Below are positions 48,701-60,689 of a stretch of DNA of 64,000 nt, piece by piece. Numbering within the stretch: position 1 is the stretch's first letter; the number at the start of each line of letters is the position of its first letter. Position numbers and translations under genes: made by a program. Under the pieces are notes generated by a model. It worked only from the letters and a program-made list of their open reading frames with translations. It was not told the DNA's origin and made no database searches. Source of the DNA: Selaginella tamariscina (taxonomy: Eukaryota; Streptophyta; Lycopodiopsida; Selaginellales; Selaginellaceae); the NCBI GenBank assembly GCA_003024785.1, contig PUQB01000083.1, positions 570,368 to 634,367 on the forward strand. Direction: 5' to 3'.

Positions 48701-49400
48701 GAGCCTCACTTCGTAGGGCTTCATGGGGCATTACCCTCACTTCGTGGGCATCAAGTCTCACTTCATTTACATTGAGGTGTGCATGGGGTCTCACTATGTG
48801 GGCTGAGGTCTCACTGAGCCTCACTCCATGAGTATGGATGAACACACTTCATTAACTTCCATCCAAGACAATGTATATATACGATGGCTTATATTGAAGT
48901 TGTGGATTACATCAATGAACGGGGCAAGAACGGTAAGTAAGATGAATTTGGCATGTTAAATAGGGTTAGGCAACATCCATAGGGTTGACCTAACCCTAGG
49001 GTTACCCTAACCCAATGGGGCATAACCCTCACTTTGTGGGCATGGATGGAGTCTTATATTGTGAGCATGGAGTTTGACTTCGTTTTTTTTTGGCTTATTT
49101 CATGGGCATGACTCTCACTTCGTGGCATTGAATCTCATTTCATAGATTATGATTCTCACTTGGTGTGCTTAGAGTCTCACTTCATAGACTTGAAGGCTTA
49201 CTCTATAAGGCATGATTTTCACTTTCTGGCCATGGAATCTCACTTTATGAATTTGGAGTTTCACTTTATATAGTAAAAGTATCACTTCATAGGAAAATAA
49301 TCTCACTTTATATGGTAAGAACTCACTTTCATAGGGTTGTGGTCTTTGACCCTCACTTTATGGGCTTGGGTCTTGCTTCATGACAATGAGTGGAGTCTTA
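48701..49400. repeat. Degenerate short repeats of GTCTCACTTCATGGGCATG type
   Basis: At least twenty irregular copies of a 20-30-bp phrase (TCTCACTTCATAGACTTG, CCTCACTTCGTGGGCAT and similar) fill the stretch. Telomere-like strings (CCTAACCCTAGGGTTACC) interrupt it at 48960-49015. Confidence 0.8.
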
Positions 49401-51660
49401 CTTATATCTCATTTCGTATGGATAACGATCGTTGATTTCTTAATCAAATAGATAACAACAAAAGCATGTAAATTTGTCTTTCTTTATTTAGTAATGTAAA
49501 GATTTCTAAACTGAATGAAAAATAAGTTTTCAAGTACTATTTACATTCATGACCCAAATGCCACAGTGGGTCACAAAGTAAAGTGAATGTGCACCTGAGA
49601 TAATTTTAACACATTTAATTTTCATGTAATAACATATTATGTGAACTGTTAATTCAAAAAAGTACTCAAAACTAATAAAACTTTTCATTTATAAGGGAAA
49701 TATGCTTTTATATATTTAATTATGTTATTTAAGATGCATTCATAAAGTGAACTTTAAATTAAATAATCTTCATTATTCACCAATTAAATTCAATGACGCA
49801 CATGGCAATTGAATAATTTCATTTAATAAAATTCATTTATTTAAATTTAACAATCAAGATAATTCGAATGCATTAATTAACACTTTAGATTGAATTCAAA
49901 AACATGTTAAACTCCTATTTCAACTGATGAAAAACATAAACAAAAAGGTGGATGGTTCATATGTCCATAACAATCAATCTTAGTTTGTGACACTGAGAGT
50001 TCATTGAGTAAACCCAAAGGGTCTTAAACATTTTCTCATAAAATATTTGAAATTAAGAAACTCATTAAATTATTAAAAATAAAAAATTTAAAATGGACAC
50101 GTCTATTCCACATATGGCTCACTTTGTTAATAATATGTATTACTTCATAAATCAAATACGGTGTGAAATAACAACAGTTAGATATTGTTAGATATTATGT
50201 TAGTTATTCAATAAAATAATAAGAACACATATAACCATTTGATGATTATGTATAGCCCATGTTATATATCATGGTATAATTAATGATGTTTAAATATGAT
50301 TTAAAATTTATGATTCCTTAATTTTGAGTGACACATTGTCACTTTTAAATAACCCATGGTCAATTTTTAATTTTTTTTTGAAAAACCAGGTTTTAACTAT
50401 ATTCCATATTTTGAATGTTTTGTAAATCTAAAATGTGCACTTTGGCCCTTTTTTCCAAAAAGATATATTGTTATTTTATTTTAAATATTTTGTAAGATAG
50501 CAAATTAGAAGTTTCACTTCACGTTTAAACAAAATAATACTCTACTAGTAATCCTTAAATAATCTTATATTATTACCGTGGTGTATATCCAATGTAGAAT
50601 AGTATTTGTGTATACAATTGCCATATAATGCCTAATGGATATATGCTGTTTTTATTGCGAAACGGCATGATCTCAGTAACTTGTACAACGAATCGTAGTG
50701 TGTGTCATGATTAATATATTTGAGGCACATATATATACATATGTTTTGAAGGTTGAAAAGACAGGAAGAAGTTATACACACATTATATAGGGATGTACGT
50801 GTTGAAACGAACGTACACGTACAATTCACAATTATAAAAATTATACTAATATAAAATAAATTGAATGATGTGTTTAATTTGTGAGATTATATTATGAACG
50901 ATTGTTGTAAAGACTTGTAAGGTAGTCGGTGAAGGAATCGTTAAAAATTTAAATAGTAATAGAATTTACCAATAAATTAACAAATAAAAAACATTTATAT
51001 TATAGCAAACTAAAATTTAATGACGAAAATAAAAAATAATTAGTTTGTTATAGAACACTAGTGCTTAGCAACTTGAGAATGTTTTGTATATGTGTTTTAA
51101 TTATTAACATAGGATTTGCAGTAAAACCTCATTACGATGATATTGAAGGCTTGTGTATATGCATGCGATACACACACATGAGTATATGCATACATGCATA
51201 GATACACGTGATAATTTATTTTTGTTAAAAATATATATAAAATTAATGCCCACCCTTTATATTGATGTCGTAAAATTTATTTTATATAGATTAAATTATA
51301 TTTGTTATATTCAAGCAGCATGTCAATTTAAATAAAAAAGCATGACCTCTAGAATCTCAGTGACCTGTGTAACCCAAGTCAAGAATGAGCTCATGTGCGT
51401 GCGTGTGTGCGCGTGCGCGTGCGTATGTGTGCGTTGTAGTTAGGTTTAGCAGACAAGCTTGTGTATGTAAACTTGCATAGGTACACATATGTTGCATGTA
51501 TAATCAAGCTTGTATAGTTGTGATATACATTATCTACATACATAAATGTCTATATGTGTAACAAAAACTTAGTAATATAGCTAATTTAAAAGGTGGTCGT
51601 ACTGAAACGAAATGTAGAAGATTTACCTACGCAATGTGACTTGTTCCGAAGATCCGGTCA
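49401..51660. other. AT-rich intergenic region
   Basis: I see no gene over 2.2 kb. The only structure is a GTGCGTGTGTGCGCGTGCG microsatellite at about 51395-51435 and scattered ATATAT runs. Confidence 0.55.
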
Positions 51661-51680
51661 CGCGACGGGCATTCCGCCAA

Positions 51681-51716
51681 CCAATCCGGCGACTCCGGGG
51701 GCTTTATAAACCCTAG
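51681..51716 (+). promoter_or_regulatory. Promoter elements of the aspartic protease gene
   Basis: CCAAT at 51681-51685 and a TATA box TTTATAAA at 51703-51710 are followed directly by AAACCCTA, a telobox. The start codon is about 91 bases downstream of the TATA box, which suits a short 5' leader. Confidence 0.6.
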
Positions 51717-51800
51717 CTCACTCCATTTTGAATTCAAATCATGGACGGCCCAGATGTCATCTAGAAAATTCACTTAAAAGAAGATATATATATTTTTTCC

Positions 51801-53657
51801 ATGGCTACTCTCTCTGGTGCATTTCTGTTGCTCATTCTTAATACTGCAGTTACAATTTCCTCGTGTAGAGATTTCCCCGCAGGTCGCACTGGGAATTCTC
51901 TGGGACTTCGTGTAGATCTCATCCATCCAGCTTCCGATTCTTCAAGTAAGTTTAGAGCACACGCGCACACACACACACACACCACACACAATCTCAGCTC
52001 TATATAGTGGTTGTTCAGATTACAGAGTAGAAAACTAACACTCTTCTCTCTCTGTCTCGTGTCCACGCGCTAATTACTTAGTACGCAATGTTGTATGCAT
52101 ACAATATAGATCCTATGCGTGTATGTTATATATACATATCGAGCGTGTATATATGTGTATATGTGTATATAGTATATACATATACTTGCTTGCACTCAAA
52201 AGGTGGTGCTGCAACTAGACACGAGAAGATCAAGTATCTAGTGGACAAGCCACGTTAGCGGAACTGGCTTGTCTCCAAATCCAAGAAGAAGGGGAGGAAT
52301 CCCAAGAATCCCAGTCCTAACAGTCCCAGATCCAATATTACCAGAAACCACAGGACTATGAATCCCCACTCAGTCCGATGGCGGCGGCTACATAATGGAG
52401 ATTAACAGTGGGAACACCGGGACAGACATTTAAGGCTATTGCTGACACTGGGAGTGATTGTGTGGATACAAAGTGATCCTTGTGAGGAGTGCTCCGGTAC
52501 AGTATTCCACCCCAAGAAGTCCTCTTCTTACGTACAATTGAGTGTTCTTCTTCACTGTGTAAGTACCTTCCCCAAACTGAGTGTGATCCCGTAGAGTTGC
52601 AGGTAAGTGTACATTATAATGGTATTTTATAATATATGTATCCATTATAATACATTACGTAGTAAGTCTGTCCATATACATTAAATCTGCACACAAGTGT
52701 GCACTTCATATAACTATACTTGTACATATTGCAGTGTAGAAAGCTATATGTCTTATTAGCAGTGTATAAAAATACGTGTGTGTGTGTGTTATTTACTTAT
52801 ACTGCAATAGTTATCTCTACGAGTATGGAAGCGGGGAGACGGGAGGAATATTCGCCAACGGACGGTCAGTTTTGGGACGACAAGTGCGGCACGCAGGCCT
52901 TTCCAACGTTCGCCGTTGGATGCGGGAGCGACAACGAAGGCTTCGACGGCGTGGATGGGCTCGTCGGCCTTGGGCAAGGTCCAGTCTCGTTGACAACTCA
53001 GCTTGGGAGTGCGATTAACCACAAGTTCTCTTATTGTTTGGTTGATATTAATAACCCCAACGCGAGTAGCCCTTTGCTCTTTGGTAACTCGGCTACCCTT
53101 AATGGATCCGGTGTACAATCTACAGCCTTTGTGTATAGTAGTCAATACCCAACATTCTACATGCTTAAGGTAAGCACGCACACACACACAGACACACACA
53201 ATGTGTATGTATATGTGTAGGTGACGGATTTACGTGTGGCTGGAACCTCGTTAGGGAGCACGGGAGACACCATTATAGACTCAGGCACAACCCTAACATA
53301 CATTCCAGACGATCAATACAGTTCCTTGGTGAGCAAGTTCATCAGCCTTATAAAGCTTCCGAGAGTGGACGGTTCATATGTAGGTCTTGATCTCTGCTAC
53401 GACATATCATCAAACAAGGAGTATGAGTTTCCGACTCTCACCTTCGAGCTAGATGGTGCAACCCTAACGCCACCTTGGGGTAACTATTTTATACCGATTG
53501 ATGAAGGAAGTGACATTGTTTGTTTGGCAATGGGTTCTGCTGATGGTCTGCCTGTGAGTATCGTGGGAACATATTGCAGCAAGGATATCACATTCTTTAC
53601 GATCGCGGAAGCTCTAAACTCTCTTTTGTTATAGAGGATTGCGGAAAACTCAAATAG
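51801..53657 (+). CDS. Nepenthesin-type aspartic protease (pepsin A1), frame-broken
   Basis: Four exons, about 51801-51945, 52203-52602, 52811-53169 and 53221-53657, total about 446 codons, normal for the family. Exon 1 encodes a signal peptide (MATLSGAFLLLILNTAVTIS). Exon 2 contains the first catalytic segment, IADTGSD, spread over a frame break at about 52440, then CEECSGTVFHPKKSSSY. Exon 3 has YLYEYGSGETGGIFANG and AFPTFAVGCGSDNEGFDGVDG, the flap and the family GCG..N.G signature. Exon 4 carries the second catalytic site IIDSGTTLTYI and ends in a conserved GN(I)LQQ..YDR..SKLSFV tail that is reached only after a one-base shift near 53567. The stop is then TAG at 53655-53657. Breaks in exon 2 (about 52255 and 52400) and exon 3 (about 52890) are also single-base. 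Such enzymes are secreted or vacuolar and act in defence and development. Confidence 0.88.
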
Positions 53658-54990
53658 AGGGAATAGTGCTTACTTAAACACGCTATAATCAAATAAACAT
53701 CCATTAAACATTGCTATAAAACTAGTACACTCTTCCCCAGAAACCAAGTATGTCTTTGATAAAGTATATTCTTTCGTCCATATGTAATAGATACATATAT
53801 GTACTTAGAACATAATCTCTGCTTGTCTGTGAATTATATGTTAAAATATATCATAATTCATAAAGCTAAGGTTTTTATTCTTTCGTACACAAATGCACAC
53901 GCACGCACGGGCATACACACACACACCATCTGTCCTGTTTCCGTGTTAAAGAGACGCCAAAGTGAACACTTACACAATATGGAGTAATAGCAGTAATAAT
54001 CACGTTAATAATCCAGTATAATGAAATTAGCATTAGTACATATAATAAATTCAACGGATGTATATATTGTAATAAAATACCTATAATATATATATATATA
54101 TATATAGTGTGTGTGTGTGTGTGTGTGGGAATGCTTTGGCAGAGCTTGAGTGGTTTCAATGATAGGTGAACGGAAGACTCTGGCTAAGGCCCTTGCACCT
54201 GATCAACAGTATATGATTTGTACTTTAAAAATTAAACTGTATAATACCTATGTAGTATGCATTATATTTATAATTATGTTAAGTATATACCCCGTTATAC
54301 AGTGAAGAGTAATAAAACTCACCTTGTTATCCTGAGATTGCTCTTAAATTTCAGATTGATAGCAGTCCTGCAATTATAAAAGAATCATCCAATATGCACA
54401 CACACACACACAGGGGGAGGGAAGAGAGACCTGCAGACATGAAGGGCCTCGCATGCAGCAAACACTGGAAACCATTCCAAATTGACATTAGTATTATACT
54501 GTGAGTGCGTGTGCATGTGTATATATTGCATAAATGTACTTATAAAAAATATTAGCGGGAGCACTTATCCTTGCACATAATTCCAAAGCATTGGGATGAA
54601 AGGAATCACATACACATACACATACACATGTAACTAGCTACGAACATGCACACACGTACACGTGTGCGTGCGTCCTAATACTGATTAAAATCAGGACGGT
54701 ATTTCGTACCGATAGTCTCTGGTTAAGACGGCTAGTATTTGCTCTTTCGAGTAAGCCAAATCTGGTGCTCAACTATAAGATACGTATAAATGTACATGAG
54801 AGCGCTATATGGTATAGAAGCTTACAGTTGAATGTTCTTAATTTTGGTAAGAACCGCTCAGTCAGGTTAATGGCATTACCTATGCCTTCCTCTAGTAGTT
54901 ATATAATATTATAAATATTCTAACCTTTTTATTGTTCATATAAAACAATATACAATATGTGTATTCATATACCGTATATGTAGATAACAT
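53658..54990. other. Intergenic DNA with microsatellites
   Basis: TA and TG runs at 54085-54128, CA runs at 54397-54412 and CATACA runs at 54610-54630. No coding frame is supported. Confidence 0.5.
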
Positions 54991-55347
54991 GTTTATATAG
55001 ATACATATGTATATCTAAATTACTGTCAATGTAGATTACTATTGTTGTCAATCTCATACTATCATAAGCAAGTTTGCTATTTGTAAGTCATTCTGGAAGT
55101 TTGGTTTAAAAATATTCTATGAATATCCAGCAGATTCTGCTTCTAGATCAACGGCTGGGATTTACTTTACACCCGGGAGACGAGCTACCCTAGTGTTCGC
55201 TGACAATGTGGGGCTTAGGAATGAAGCGTCATGGCAATTTGAGTGGTCTTGACGAGCGCATTCTATTAGAGATTCATAGGTATGATAGTGCTACATTTGC
55301 GTTTGTGTGAAATCTGCGAAAAAAAATCTCTGTTTTGTATGCTTGTC
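54991..55347. repeat. Inverted, shortened copy of the SH3P upstream segment
   Basis: It matches 5136-5696 in reverse orientation, including GTTTATATAGATAC, TGTCAATGTAGATTACTATTG, CGGCTGGGATTTACTTTACAC, GGCTTAGGAATG and GGTATGATAGTGCTACATTT. No SH3P coding sequence follows. Confidence 0.75.
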
Positions 55348-55447
55348 TCCATACAAGGATAGCGCAGCCTTCTTTCGGAAAAGGCATACTGGGAAGAACT
55401 TAGCACAACAACCCAACTCTTATTCAACATAATTCATCGTTCTTGAT

Positions 55448-55570
55448 TTCGAATTTTATTACTTGTTTAATTAATGTTAGTACCTAAGTCTTGTTTTTAA
55501 AAGTTAAATTACTTAATCATAAGTGAAGTTTAAGTCCCAGAGTTAATTAAACAAGTAATGAAATTTTGAA
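55448..55570. repeat. Imperfect AT-rich hairpin
   Basis: Arms at 55448-55474 and 55543-55570 share ATTACTTGTTTAATTAA and its complement, about 24 of 28 pairs with one bulge. The loop is about 68 bases. Confidence 0.7.
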
Positions 55571-56159
55571 TAAAAAATGTAAACATCCTTACAGTTAACA
55601 ACTACAATCACTTGGACTATTGTCTTGAAGACAATGGTTGCTTTTTTTTAAGTTGTTATTTTAAGAATATTGAACTTGTCTTTGTTATAAAAGCATCGAT
55701 AGCATTCATAATATCCAATTTATTTCCTCCCTCTCTAGAATTTCGTTTTAAAGCTTGACTCAATGTAATTGACATTGGATAGAAGGGATTGTTACTTTGT
55801 AGTTCCTTGTATTGAATATAGTTAAAGATTGTTCTAAACATTATGACTTACTTCCAAACTATGCTGGCTCCAATGATACCATCTGCCATGCAAGTCATGT
55901 GTGGAGTTTACATAAGTATTTAGCTGATGCATTATCACATGTCCAAAATCTTATAAGTTCCCCACTCAATTGATGTTGTTCTGAAGGCTTCTTTCATTAT
56001 TTGCTAATTTCTAACATAAGGATTGATGTTGTTTACAAGCTACCAAAATTATATATTTATGTGTGTTTACAGTGAATTTTTTGGTGGCAGCAATTCACTA
56101 CCTACAGTATTTTGTAGTCATTTTTTATCCATGATTACTATAATGACAGTCTGATAATC

Positions 56160-58806
56160 AACTAATGTTGACTAGGAGTCTGTTAGTCAACTGTTGGTCA
56201 ATCACTTTCAGAGTGGTTGATCGACAGTCGCTGGACCCATGAAATGTTGAAATTTTTATTTTGAAATAGCTCAATTCTTTCATTTTCTTATTTTCAAAAA
56301 CTTTTTTTTTTTGACAATTTAGTGAAAAAGTACAGACAAACAACACACAAAAAAAGCTTGCTGCTCGTTCAAGATTCAGGGCTTCTATATCGCTGTTTTG
56401 CACTTGTTTTGCTATGGTTTGTATTTTGCTAACGTTTTTTCCTCCTGTCAATAGAGGTTGAGCGGAAGCATCTGGCTGGCAGTGCTGGCTTGTTCCCCTG
56501 CCAGTGCTTTGGCTTCTGTAACTCCTGTTGCCCGTCCCCGAGGGGTCCATAACGCTGTCGTGAGGGCATTGTTGATGTCGACCAGCGATCTATATTTGTA
56601 TTTCGTGTTTGCACTTATATCGTCACCTTCAAACTCGCTATCAATGTCAGAAGTTTCGTCCACGCCCCTAGAACAAAAGAAAAGTTGAAAAACAAATGAT
56701 GATAAGAAAGAAAAAAAAACTTACAGTTTCTGGTGTGTGACGCTCTAAGGATTATGAATCCGAAGTGGAGTTGCTGAAGGATCTTCTTCTTCTCCTTCTT
56801 CTTCCGAATCCGAAAAAATCATATGTGCTTCTGTACAGTCTTCAGGTAACTCTGTGTGTAACACATCTTCTTCAGAATCTTCACCACAGAATAGTGCCGA
56901 GCAGCTTTAGATTTTTCCTCCCTCTCTTGCAGCCTCTTTTCTGCTCATAATACGCTTGCATCCTCTATCGTTTGTGGTAAATATGAATAAGCTTGTGCAC
57001 CTGTTCCACAGTCAACCTACAACAAGGTGGGACAAACAACCAAAATAATAATTCACAAGTACCTGTTACGCTTTATTGTGTGAACATTCTTGATAGCACT
57101 GAAGTTCCGTTGCTGAAGAGTTGGAAGCGCACATTCCCAAACTATGCATGCAATATGCCAAATGCGGGGTGCGTATGCTCTCAAGTCCACATTGGGTGCC
57201 CAATGCAACCATGCTCCATCCGGATCATCCTTCCTGCTCTTGGTCTTTTCCCATAGCATATGAACGTACAAACCTTTTTTGAACACGCATTTCCTCCATG
57301 AATAATGCAAGAATTCATCCACGAACTCACTCCATGCTTCAGAATCTGGAGGATAAAACTTCTGTGCTACGTTGAAGAGTTGGTGTTCTGCTTGTGGATG
57401 CAAAGGTTGCTATGGATCTAGAGCGGCGGCTTCCAAATAATTCACAGGATTTGTAGTCCCTCTCCCGAGCTTCCAAGATGTCTAAAAGGATCTGCTTCTG
57501 GTGGCCACTGAATCCCGTAGCCGCCTTTGTAGTGGATCTCAGCACATCCCAAGCTTTCCAAACGCTTCCAATGCTGGGAGCCATTTGATCAAAGTGTTGA
57601 ATGGCAAAGAACACAGGCCACAACAGTCATTGTATGTAGTCAACCTTTTCCCAAAACTCTACTCCCACTCCCAGCACTGCTTCTTCACAAGCTTGAGCTT
57701 CTTTTCTCAGCACTGGATTTTGGTTGGAAACCTAGCTGCGATAATCTTCTGCCACAAACATCTGATTTAGTGTATGTCGAACATCCAAAAGATGTTTCAG
57801 CACAGAGAAATTGCTCGCAAACCTGCACAAACCCAAAACAAAACATCAAAGAAAGAATGGTAGTTACTAGTTACTAGCTACTAGTTGTAAGTTGTAACTA
57901 ACTTGTCAATTGATACTTGGTGTTGGATGGTTTGACAAGCTCCTTCTTAAGTCCGAGAGATGTGTTTACATCCCTAAATAGCTTCAACATGCAACCATGG
58001 TTTCGAATGAAGTTCACCAGTTCACTTGCCTTTTTTATGGTCGACTTGATGAAACGTAGCTTGCACCATGAAGCTAGAATCAAGTTCATGGCGTGACATT
58101 GACACGGGATGCTCCAGAAGCATGGATATTTCTGCTCCAGCATACGTCCACAGCTCTTCATGTTTGCAGCATTGTCCATGACAATGGAATAAATCTTGAA
58201 CGGGTTATTTGAGATTGTACTTCCGCTCGAGCTCATCCATAACTTCTGAAATCTTGGTGAAGAGGTTTTTAGCTGTGGAAGGAAGAAAAACATTAATAAC
58301 AAGTTGACAACGAAATGAAAACGAAATCATACCTGATGAGTTTTCAGTCTGAGACTGTTGTAGTAATCTCGGCTCTACTGCATCAACAATCATGAAGTTG
58401 ATTAAGTGCTCGGATTTGACATTTTTCCAGCCATCCGTAACTAGTGATAGTGGACGCATGTGGAGCCGCAAATTGGCCTCACACTGGGATGTATCCAGAT
58501 AGCGCGCTCCACATTGGCTTCCGATTTCTGATAAAGCTCATCCAGAAAGTTGCACCATATGTCAGAGATGGAAGTTTGAAACCTGAAAAGCCACAAGCTG
58601 CAAGCTCCTCAACCCACTGTTTAACTCTGGGATGTCACTGCTTGGAAAGGAATTCCGGCCTCATAGAACCAAAGCGCCCACGTCAATTGGAGGTGTCGGA
58701 ATCGTTGTTGTTGCTCTTGTCGTGTTCGGGAGAGTGGTGACAACTGCATTGGTGATGTCACTGTGTGGAAGCCCTGTGAAGCTGAAGCTCCTCCTCCAAT
58801 GTTCAC
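56160..58806 (-). pseudogene. hAT-type transposase (DUF659 and dimerisation domain), decayed
   Basis: On the minus strand, the N-terminal part reads LTWALWFYEAGIPFQAV (58640), followed in another frame by ELAACGFSGFKLPSLTYGA. The DUF659 region is MRPLSLVTDGWKNVKSEHLI (58440) and IYSIVMDNAANMKSCGRMLE then PCQCHAMNLILASW (58090-58200). The C-terminal dimerisation module appears at 57060-57290 as AWLHWAPNVDLRAYAPRIWH and LQQRNFSAIKNVHTIKRNR. Downstream pieces (56448-56663, MDETSDIDSEFEGDD) look like last exons. The pieces lie in different frames with stops between. I could not identify terminal inverted repeats or an 8-bp target duplication. Confidence 0.75.
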
Positions 58807-58876
58807 AATCTAGAGATTCTGGACATTAAATCACGACCAACAACGACATTGTTTGTTGGGTTCCATATCTCAGTCA

Positions 58877-59620
58877 TGTCAAGCCACGATACAGGAACCA
58901 GGAAGACAGGATTTCAAGAACAGGAAGGCTTGACTCAGGAGCAGGACTTAGAGTAGGACAGGAATTAGCAGGAACATGACGGATCCATAGCAAGACAGGA
59001 TCAGGATACAGGATTCCGGATACAGGATACGGGTTGCAGGACTTTCCTACAGGATATTCCTACCAGGATTCCGGACACAGGATACGTTGCAGGATATTCC
59101 TACAGGATTCCGGATACATAGATTGAGGATATTCCTACAGGATATGCCACAGATATGCCTAGAGGATAAGGGACATGTGGACTCATCTTAGCCTCTGCAT
59201 GCATGCAATCACTTTTGCATGCATGCAACCACTTTTAGCACTCATGCCTAGATTAGCTCTTGGAGTTGTGAGCATAAAAGCTCCGACCTAATTGTTGTAC
59301 AATCAGTTACTATCAACACCAGTCTTACTACGATCAATCTCGTCTTGTCTTGTTCTTGTCTTGTTTCCTGTCCTTCCTGTCTCGCTCCTGTTTCCTGTCC
59401 TCTCCTGGATCCTGTCCTCTCCTGTCTTGCCGGATCCTGTCCTGTTCTGTCTTTTCCTGGATCCTGTCCTGCGCTTCCTGTCTTGCTCCCGGATCCTATC
59501 CTGATCCTGTCTTGCTCCTGATCCGTCCTGTTCCTGTCCTGCTCTCGGTCCTGTTCCTGAGTCAAGCCTTCCTGTCCTTGGAATCCTGTCTCTTCCTGGT
59601 TCCTGGATCGTGGCTTGACA
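58877..59620 (+). repeat. 5' LTR of the second Ty3-type element, with inverted-repeat halves
   Basis: It starts TGTCAAGCCACGAT and ends ATCGTGGCTTGACA. The first roughly 70 bases match the reverse complement of the last roughly 70 bases with few differences. The left half is full of CAGGA and the right half of TCCTG on the same strand. It contains the TATA-like element at 59273-59280 and the presumed transcript start at about 59304. Confidence 0.85.
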
Positions 59621-59622
59621 GT

Positions 59623-59635
59623 TTGATAGTAACTG
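59623..59635 (+). promoter_or_regulatory. Putative self-primer binding site
   Basis: TTGATAGTAACTG lies two bases after the LTR end and is exactly complementary to 59304-59316. No TGG-starting tRNA primer site is present at the LTR edge. Confidence 0.7.
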
Positions 59636-59715
59636 CTTCATAGTTCTCCGTTTTCCAGCTACCTTTTTCTTTCTTGATTCTTTCCTTCATTTTCCTCCTT
59701 TTTCTTTCCTAGATC

Positions 59716-60689
59716 ATGGCTGATTTTGAGCGCTTTCAACGCGAGCACCAAATGTTCTTCATGAGCTGGCCACTTTGCGCCAAGTGGTCACCGACCTGCA
59801 AGGTTCCACCAGCGGCACATGCAGCTGCTGATGCATCCTCCAAGGCTGCTGCGCAGGCTCTCTCCCAGGCATCGGTGGTTCCCTCTTCATCAAACTTTTT
59901 TCGGAGCCGAAGGTTAGCATGCCAGAGAAGTTCAGTGGCAATCGTGCCGATTTCCAAGGTTTCCTGAATCAGATCCGGCTCTTGATCCGTATGCAACCAC
60001 GGCGCTACTCGACTGATGCTCAAAAGGTGGGTCTTTTGGCATCCTTACTAAGTGGATCTCCACGGGCTTGGGTTGCCCCCTTGCTGGAGCGTGACGACCC
60101 ATTGATGGAAGACTTTGAAGGTTTCGTGGCTGCCTTTGAAGCCTGTTTTGGAGATCCTGATAAGTACCGTTCTGCATGCACGAAGTTACGGAAGCTCACT
60201 CAAGGATCCCGACCAGCTTCCGTCTATGCATCCGAATTTCAGCAACTTTGCACGAACATTCCATGGGACGAGACTGCATTGATCGAACACTTCCGTTTTG
60301 GGTTGAGGGATGACGTGAAGGACCTTCTCCTTACGTTACCGGATGCCCAAACATTAGCGGAGATCATGCAACAAGCTGTTCGTTGCGACAACCGTTTGTT
60401 CGAGCGTCGTCAGGAAAGATCCCGTCAGCAGTTCCTGCAAACCAATCCTGCAGCTGTGGTACATGTTCCTGCACCACCTTCTGGAGTAGTTCCTATGGAG
60501 GTTGAGAAATCCAAGCGTGGCTCTCTTTCCGCTGCTGAGAAGCAACGTCGTCGCAGTGAGAACCTGTGCTTGTATTGTGGTGGAGCAGGACACAAGGTGG
60601 CAGATTGTCCTATTAAAGCCAGGAACTTCAAGACGCGTGAAGTTGAAGCTGAAGTTCAGTCGGAAAACTCCAATGTCCACTTCGTCTAG
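59716..60689 (+). CDS. gag of the second Ty3-type element
   Basis: It starts MADFERFQREHQMFF. After a one-base break near 59900 it continues MPEKFSGNRADFQGFLNQIR. The capsid motif region is FVAAFEACFGDPDKYRSACT and LRDDVKDLLLTLPD. A single zinc knuckle, CLYCGGAGHKVADC, lies at about 60566-60607. It ends with TAG at 60687-60689. Confidence 0.85.
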
